Assembly: GCA_902517885.1 (NCBI GenBank) | Contig: CABYDZ010000001.1 | Location: 62,001 to 126,000, forward strand | DNA: 64,000 bases | Reading direction: 5' to 3' | From: an uncultured Pelagibacteraceae bacterium | GTDB lineage: Bacteria > Pseudomonadota > Alphaproteobacteria > Pelagibacterales > AG-422-B15 | Shown here: piece by piece, positions 58,651-64,000 of the stretch | Numbering within the stretch: position 1 is the stretch's first letter | Layout: every line of letters begins with the position of its first letter | Notes under the pieces: model-generated | The model's input: the letters and a program-made list of their open reading frames with translations, nothing else | What the model was told of the DNA's origin: nothing | Database searches by the model: none | Position numbers and translations under genes: made by a program

Positions 58651-60471
58651 ATGACATCAAAACTAAGAAACATCGCAATTATTGCTCACGTGGATCATGG
58701 CAAGACTACTTTGATCGATTCTTTAATGAAACAAACAGGCATGTTTCGTGAAAATCAGAACGTAGATGAACGTTTAATGGACTCCGGTGATCTCGAAAAG
58801 GAAAGAGGGATTACAATTTTAGCCAAACCAACTTCTATTGTTTGGAAAGATGTCCGTATTAACATTATTGATACTCCTGGGCATGCTGATTTTGGAGGTG
58901 AAGTGGAACGAGTTCTTGGAATGGCTGATGGCGTTATAATATTAGCAGATGCAGCCGAAGGACCAATGCCGCAAACAAAGTTTGTTTTAGGTAAAGCCCT
59001 TGCCCAGAATTTAAGACCAATAGTTGTAATTAATAAAGTTGACAGACATGATGCTAGATCTGAAGAGGTTGTAAATGAGGTTTTTGATTTATTTGTTGCA
59101 TTAGACGCAAGCGAAGAACAGTTAGATTTTCCAATCTTGTATGCAGCAGGAAGAGAAGGCTGGTGTGTTAAAAATTTAGAAGATCCTCGAGAAAATTTAC
59201 ATCCATTATTAGATCTAATATTAAACCACGTTGAAGAACCACAAATAGATTTATTAAAACCCTTTGCAATGTTAGCAACTTTACTTGATGCAGATCCTTA
59301 CTTGGGCCGGTGTCTTATTGGACGAGTAATAAATGGATCAGCAAAAGTAAATGACCAAGTTAAATCTATTAATCTTAGTGGATCTCAAATAGAAACCGGA
59401 CGATTAACAAAACTATTTACCTTTAGAGGAGCTGATAGGGTGCCAGTTGATCAGGTAACAGCTGGAGATATAATTTGCATAGCTGGTTTAGCTGTAACAT
59501 CAGTTGCAGATACAATATGTAATCCTGAAGTTACAGAACCACTTATTTCAACACCTATTGATCCTCCCACAATGTCAGTAACTATTACGGTTAATGACTC
59601 TCCATTTGCAGGTACAGATGGAAATAGAGTAACCTCAACTTTAATTCGTGAAAGACTCTTAGCTGAAGCTGAAACCAACGTTGCGATTACTTTTGAAGAG
59701 AATGATCAGAAAGATGCTTTTGAAATCGGTGGGAGAGGTGAGCTACAAATTGGTGTCTTAATAGAACAAATGAGAAGAGAAGGATTCGAATTATCAGTTT
59801 CACGTCCACGTGTTCTGTACAAAGTTAGCGAAAATGGGGCAAAAACTGAGCCTATTGAAGAAGTTATCATTGATGTTGATGATGAATATACAAGTACCGT
59901 AGTTGATGGAATGAATCAGAGAAAAGCTGAAATGCAAGACATGCGATCATCTGGAGCAGGCAAGACGAGACTAACTTTCTTAGCTCCATCAAGGGGATTA
60001 ATAGGATATCAAAATAAATTTTTAACAGATACTAAAGGAACAGGAGTTATAAACAGACTCTTCAATAAATATGATAATTACAAAGGAAGTATTGTTGGAC
60101 GAAAATATGGCGCATTAATATCAACTGATACTGGCAGTGCCGCAGCTTATGCAATTTTCAATCTTCAAGATCGTGGGACAATGTTTATTGGTCACCAATC
60201 GAAAGTATATGGCGGAATGGTTGTTGGTGAGCACAGTCGAGATAATGATCTTGAAATAAATGTTTTGAAAGGAAAGCAGCTTACAAATGTAAGAGCCTCT
60301 GGAACAGATGAAGCAGTAAAATTAACACCACCACGACGAATGTCTCTTGAAGAAATGATGGCTTATATAAATGAAGATGAATTATTAGAGGTTACCCCAA
60401 GTAATTTAAGACTCAGAAAACGTTATCTTTCAGCTATTGAACGAAAAAAATATCGGAAATCAAAATCTTAA
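58651..60471 (+). CDS. typA: Translational GTPase TypA/BipA
   Basis: NIAIIAHVDHGKTTLIDSLMKQ, DTPGHADFGGEVERVL, ARSGTDEA-type C-terminus; ORF opens at 58594, M20 preferred. Confidence 0.96.
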   Translation: MTSKLRNIAIIAHVDHGKTTLIDSLMKQTGMFRENQNVDERLMDSGDLEKERGITILAKPTSIVWKDVRINIIDTPGHADFGGEVERVLGMADGVIILADAAEGPMPQTKFVLGKALAQNLRPIVVINKVDRHDARSEEVVNEVFDLFVALDASEEQLDFPILYAAGREGWCVKNLEDPRENLHPLLDLILNHVEEPQIDLLKPFAMLATLLDADPYLGRCLIGRVINGSAKVNDQVKSINLSGSQIETGRLTKLFTFRGADRVPVDQVTAGDIICIAGLAVTSVADTICNPEVTEPLISTPIDPPTMSVTITVNDSPFAGTDGNRVTSTLIRERLLAEAETNVAITFEENDQKDAFEIGGRGELQIGVLIEQMRREGFELSVSRPRVLYKVSENGAKTEPIEEVIIDVDDEYTSTVVDGMNQRKAEMQDMRSSGAGKTRLTFLAPSRGLIGYQNKFLTDTKGTGVINRLFNKYDNYKGSIVGRKYGALISTDTGSAAAYAIFNLQDRGTMFIGHQSKVYGGMVVGEHSRDNDLEINVLKGKQLTNVRASGTDEAVKLTPPRRMSLEEMMAYINEDELLEVTPSNLRLRKRYLSAIERKKYRKSKS

Positions 60472-60595
60472 TTAATAGCTTTTTATGAGGAGAAACTCAG
60501 TGTCATTAATTAATTGCTTTTTTTTGAGCAATTCTTATTCTTTAATAATTAATATTAAATTCAGCAAAAGTTATTGTACGTAAGGGTTAAAATAT

Positions 60596-62545
60596 ATGAG
60601 TAGAGTCAATTGGATAATCTTGATCGCAGTAACTTTGTCTTTAATTTTCATTGGAGGATATATTTACTTAAAGCCATTGCTTAAGCCGCTCTTGGTAATG
60701 ACAGATCAGCCATTGATGACGAAAGAGGATGTGGAAAGAGCTAGAGCTTTGGCAGCTCAACAAAACGAAGATGCTTTTTTACAATGGGAATTTCAAAAAG
60801 AGAAGTATAAGAAAAAGAATGAGTTAAAGAATGTGTACTTTGGAGATTTGCATGTTCACTCTAGCCTTTCCTTTGATGCTTATATATTCAATACACGGCT
60901 TGATGTTGATGAGTCTTATGAGTTTGCGAAAGGTATGCCATTTAAAAATATGTATGGTGAAACAATGCAAATATCAAGACCACTGGATTTTGCAGCAGTA
61001 ACTGATCATGCAGAAACTTTTGGAATACATGAGAGTTGTAGTGATCCTGAAATTACAGAAGAGTCAGTTTATACGTGTCAGAGATTAGAAACTCCAAGTT
61101 TTAAATTCTTTGCTGAGCTGCGGGAAACAGCAGTAAAAAGACCTCCGGTCAGTTTTTTATCTGAGGCAATCAATGATAAAGAGAAAGAAGAAAAATTTAT
61201 AAAGTCCACTTGGAATAAAATTATCAATGCAGCTGAAAGACATAACGATCCCGGAAAATTTACAACATTTATTGCATATGAGTATTCACCAGTTTTACCA
61301 GATGGTGGCTACAATCATCGGAATGTTATTTTTAAAAATAATACAGTGCCTGATAGAGTATTTTCACTTTTTGATGCTCACACAGCCATAGATTTATGGG
61401 AAAAATTATTGGCAAATTGTAATTATCCATGTGAGTTCATGACCATACCTCATAATAGCAATAGGTCTTGGGGCGTTACTTTTGCCGATAAGACAATTGA
61501 CGGTGCTGAGTATACAGAAGCAAACTGGGCAATTAGAGATAAAGTTGAACCACTTGTTGAAATGTTTCAAATCAAAGGAAATTCAGAGTGCAGTACTTTC
61601 TTTGGAAGCACAGATGAAGAATGTAATATTGAACAAATTTATCCTAAATGTGAAAAAGAAGGAGATACTCTATGTATTCAACCTACTTCAATGGTAAGAG
61701 ATGCCTTAAAACGAGGTATAGAACTTGAGACAGATTTAGGTTTTAACCCATTAGATTTAGGAGTGATTGGAAGTTCAGATACTCATAATGCAAATCCTGG
61801 AGATACGGAAGAATGGGATTTTAAAGGTGAAAGTAGCGTTGTTGGCCCTGCGTTTGCACGGACTGATGCGCATGCATTTATTCCTCGATTTGTAAATAAT
61901 CCGGGAGGACTTGCAGCAATCTGGGCTAAAGAAAATAATCGTGATGAACTTTTTGAAGCCATGCAAAATAAAGAAGTATATGCAACTACGGGGACACGAA
62001 TTGAACTTAGATTTTTTGGAGGGTTCAATTACAACGAAAGTATTCTTTCAGCATCCGATCCCTTAACTTCCGCTTACAATGATGGCAATCCTATGGGTAG
62101 TACAATAAAGCATAATGAAGGTAAAAATATTTCATTCTATATTACTGCAAAAAAGGATCCAATTGATGCGCCTTTAGATAAAATACAAGTGATCAAGGGT
62201 TGGATTGAAAACGGTGAAACAATGGAAGAAGTGATGGATGTTGTTTGCAGTGAAAACAGAAAAATAAACAATAAATCTATGCGATGTGAAACTTTAAAAG
62301 TAGATGTTGATTTAACAACATGCAAGATTGACCAAGACCGGGGTGCAGACGAGCTTAAAGTTTTGTGGACAGATCCAAATTATAAGCCAGAACAGAATGC
62401 CTTCTATTATGCTCGAGTATTGCAAAACCCAACTTGTAGGTGGACCACATATGACAATATCAGAGCAGGCCGCAAACCCCCTAAAGAGTATAGTGCCACC
62501 ATGACTGAAATGGCATGGTCATCTCCTATTTGGATTCGTGATTAA
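60596..62545 (+). CDS. DUF3604 protein (PHP-like metallohydrolase)
   Basis: VYFGDLHVHSSLSFDAY, AAVTDHAETFG, GVIGSSDTHNANPG. Confidence 0.88.
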   Translation: MSRVNWIILIAVTLSLIFIGGYIYLKPLLKPLLVMTDQPLMTKEDVERARALAAQQNEDAFLQWEFQKEKYKKKNELKNVYFGDLHVHSSLSFDAYIFNTRLDVDESYEFAKGMPFKNMYGETMQISRPLDFAAVTDHAETFGIHESCSDPEITEESVYTCQRLETPSFKFFAELRETAVKRPPVSFLSEAINDKEKEEKFIKSTWNKIINAAERHNDPGKFTTFIAYEYSPVLPDGGYNHRNVIFKNNTVPDRVFSLFDAHTAIDLWEKLLANCNYPCEFMTIPHNSNRSWGVTFADKTIDGAEYTEANWAIRDKVEPLVEMFQIKGNSECSTFFGSTDEECNIEQIYPKCEKEGDTLCIQPTSMVRDALKRGIELETDLGFNPLDLGVIGSSDTHNANPGDTEEWDFKGESSVVGPAFARTDAHAFIPRFVNNPGGLAAIWAKENNRDELFEAMQNKEVYATTGTRIELRFFGGFNYNESILSASDPLTSAYNDGNPMGSTIKHNEGKNISFYITAKKDPIDAPLDKIQVIKGWIENGETMEEVMDVVCSENRKINNKSMRCETLKVDVDLTTCKIDQDRGADELKVLWTDPNYKPEQNAFYYARVLQNPTCRWTTYDNIRAGRKPPKEYSATMTEMAWSSPIWIRD

Positions 62546-62570
62546 AAGATAAAAGTTAAGATGTAGTCGT

Positions 62571-63332
62571 TTACGTTTTTGTACCATAGCCCTTAGATAT
62601 CACTATGGCTACACCAACGATGCATGCAATTAAAAATCCCACAAGCGACACTACACTTATAAAAATATTAATATCTGAAGCGCCATAAAACGACCATCGC
62701 ATTCCATTTATAAGGTACACAACAGGATTAAAGTATGAAACTTTTTGCCAAAATTCAGGCAACATTTCGATCGTGTATAAACTTCCCCCTAAAAAAACTA
62801 ATGGGGTAATAATTATGAGAGGAACAACTTGGAGTTGTTCAAAATTATTACTGAGCAACCCGATTAAAAATCCAAACAAACTAAATGTAAGACAAGTTAA
62901 TACAAGGAGAAAAAGCATCAATAAGGGATATTGAATTTTTAGTTCAACAAAAAAACTAGCAGTAAGTAAAATTATTATACCAACAATTAGAGACTTAGTT
63001 GCACTAGCTCCAACAAATCCAACAATGATTTCAAAAGATGATACTGGTGCAGCCAATACTTCATAAATTGACCCTGTAAACTTTGGGAAAAAGATTCCAA
63101 ATGCTGAATTTGAAATACTTTGTGTCAAAAGAGTAAGCATAAGCAGGCCAGGTACTATAAATGATCCATAACTCACACCATCAAGCTCAGGTATCATTCC
63201 CCCTATAACAGAACCAAATACAATAAAATATAATGAAGTTGAAATAACAGGCGAAAGTATACTTTGACCTATTGTTCTTCGCATTCTATCCATTTCATGG
63301 AAATATATTGCTCTTATAGCGTAAAAATTCAT
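62571..63332 (-). CDS. ABC-2 type transporter permease
   Basis: 6 TM-like segments, YFHEMDRMRRTIGQSILSPVISTSLYFIVFG; overlaps ATPase gene. Confidence 0.9.
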   Translation of the reverse strand: MNFYAIRAIYFHEMDRMRRTIGQSILSPVISTSLYFIVFGSVIGGMIPELDGVSYGSFIVPGLLMLTLLTQSISNSAFGIFFPKFTGSIYEVLAAPVSSFEIIVGFVGASATKSLIVGIIILLTASFFVELKIQYPLLMLFLLVLTCLTFSLFGFLIGLLSNNFEQLQVVPLIIITPLVFLGGSLYTIEMLPEFWQKVSYFNPVVYLINGMRWSFYGASDINIFISVVSLVGFLIACIVGVAIVISKGYGTKT

Positions 63333-64000
63333 TAATTTTCCCGTACCAACTCGACAAAAATATTTTCCAAGGAGCTTTGTTCAGTATTTAAGTCTTTCAA
63401 TTTTAATCCAGTCTCTTTCATGTCTTGTAACAGTGATGTAATGCCTGTTTGTTTACTTGACGAGTCATAATTGTAGCTGATTGACAATCCATTATTTAAA
63501 ACTGTTAGATTATATCTTTCTAATTTAGAGGGAAGAGTACGAATAGCCTCGTGTAATTCAATAAGAAGTGTTTTTTGACCCATGCTCTTTACAAGGTCTG
63601 ATGTGTTATCAACTACCAGAAGTTCTCCCTTATTAATAACAGCAACTCTGTCAGCGATTGCCTCCGCTTCTTCAATGTAATGGGTTGTGAGAATAATTGT
63701 GACACCGCTATTCCTAAGGTCTTTGATTACTTGCCACATTTCTTGTCTTAATTCAACGTCTACGCCAGCACTGGGCTCATCAAGAAATAATACGGAAGGT
63801 TCATGTGAAAGAGCTTTTGCAATTAATACTCTTCTTTTCATGCCACCAGATAATTCATTAATTCTAGAGTGCCTTTTATCCCATAAGCTTAAATCTTTTA
63901 AAATTTTTTCAATTAAAGATGGATTGGGAGCCTTTCCATATAAACCGCGTGTATAAGAAACATTGTTAAATACATACTCAAATTGTTCTAATGATAGTTC
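63332..64000 (-). CDS. ABC transporter ATP-binding protein (partial, runs off window)
   Basis: Frame stays open upstream of the listed start: ...SRINELSGGMKRRVLIAKALSHEPSVLFLDEPSAGVD. Confidence 0.93.
   Translation of the reverse strand, partial: ELSLEQFEYVFNNVSYTRGLYGKAPNPSLIEKILKDLSLWDKRHSRINELSGGMKRRVLIAKALSHEPSVLFLDEPSAGVDVELRQEMWQVIKDLRNSGVTIILTTHYIEEAEAIADRVAVINKGELLVVDNTSDLVKSMGQKTLLIELHEAIRTLPSKLERYNLTVLNNGLSISYNYDSSSKQTGITSLLQDMKETGLKLKDLNTEQSSLENIFVELVREN

Overview
AT-rich bacterial chromosome segment, probably a marine alphaproteobacterium (inference from gene content). Ordinary backbone: a small redox/GST gene cluster, a spermidine/putrescine-type ABC transporter with aldehyde dehydrogenase and a GlnT-like ligase, a full urease operon (ureDABCEFG, minus strand) divergent from a urea ABC transporter (urtABCDE, plus strand), prolyl oligopeptidase, ggt, typA, a DUF3604 protein and an ABC-2 exporter. 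Two accessory systems stand out. (1) 18.7-34.0 kb: a 2354-aa LEPR-XLL/DUF4347/VCBS-repeat giant adhesin flanked by a divergent TolC-like protein fused to an Ig-like and a SPOR-like region, two HlyD-type adaptors and a PqqD-M50-HlyD membrane protein. No ABC ATPase is adjacent. A neighbouring double-wHTH regulator shares an identical ACCCATTTTGGG palindrome with the adhesin promoter region. (2) 47.13-56.30 kb: a ~9.2 kb integrated element (tyrosine integrase, AlpA/Xis-like HTH, PrimPol-SF3 helicase, a chain of ATGA-overlapped orphan genes, iteron-like repeats, a candidate sRNA). It splits a tRNA-Thr(GGU)-like gene exactly in the anticodon loop: 5' half at the right edge, 3' half at the left edge, with an 8-bp core TTACCAAT and no restoration of the gene. 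The element also carries a second, complete 74-nt tRNA-Thr(GGU)-like cloverleaf directly in front of the integrase. Its acceptor stem contains the integrase Shine-Dalgarno and its CCA overlaps the integrase ATG. Both tRNA-like sequences share the same non-canonical T-loop GTCAGTA and the same arm lengths. This is the strongest candidate for something undescribed in the window.
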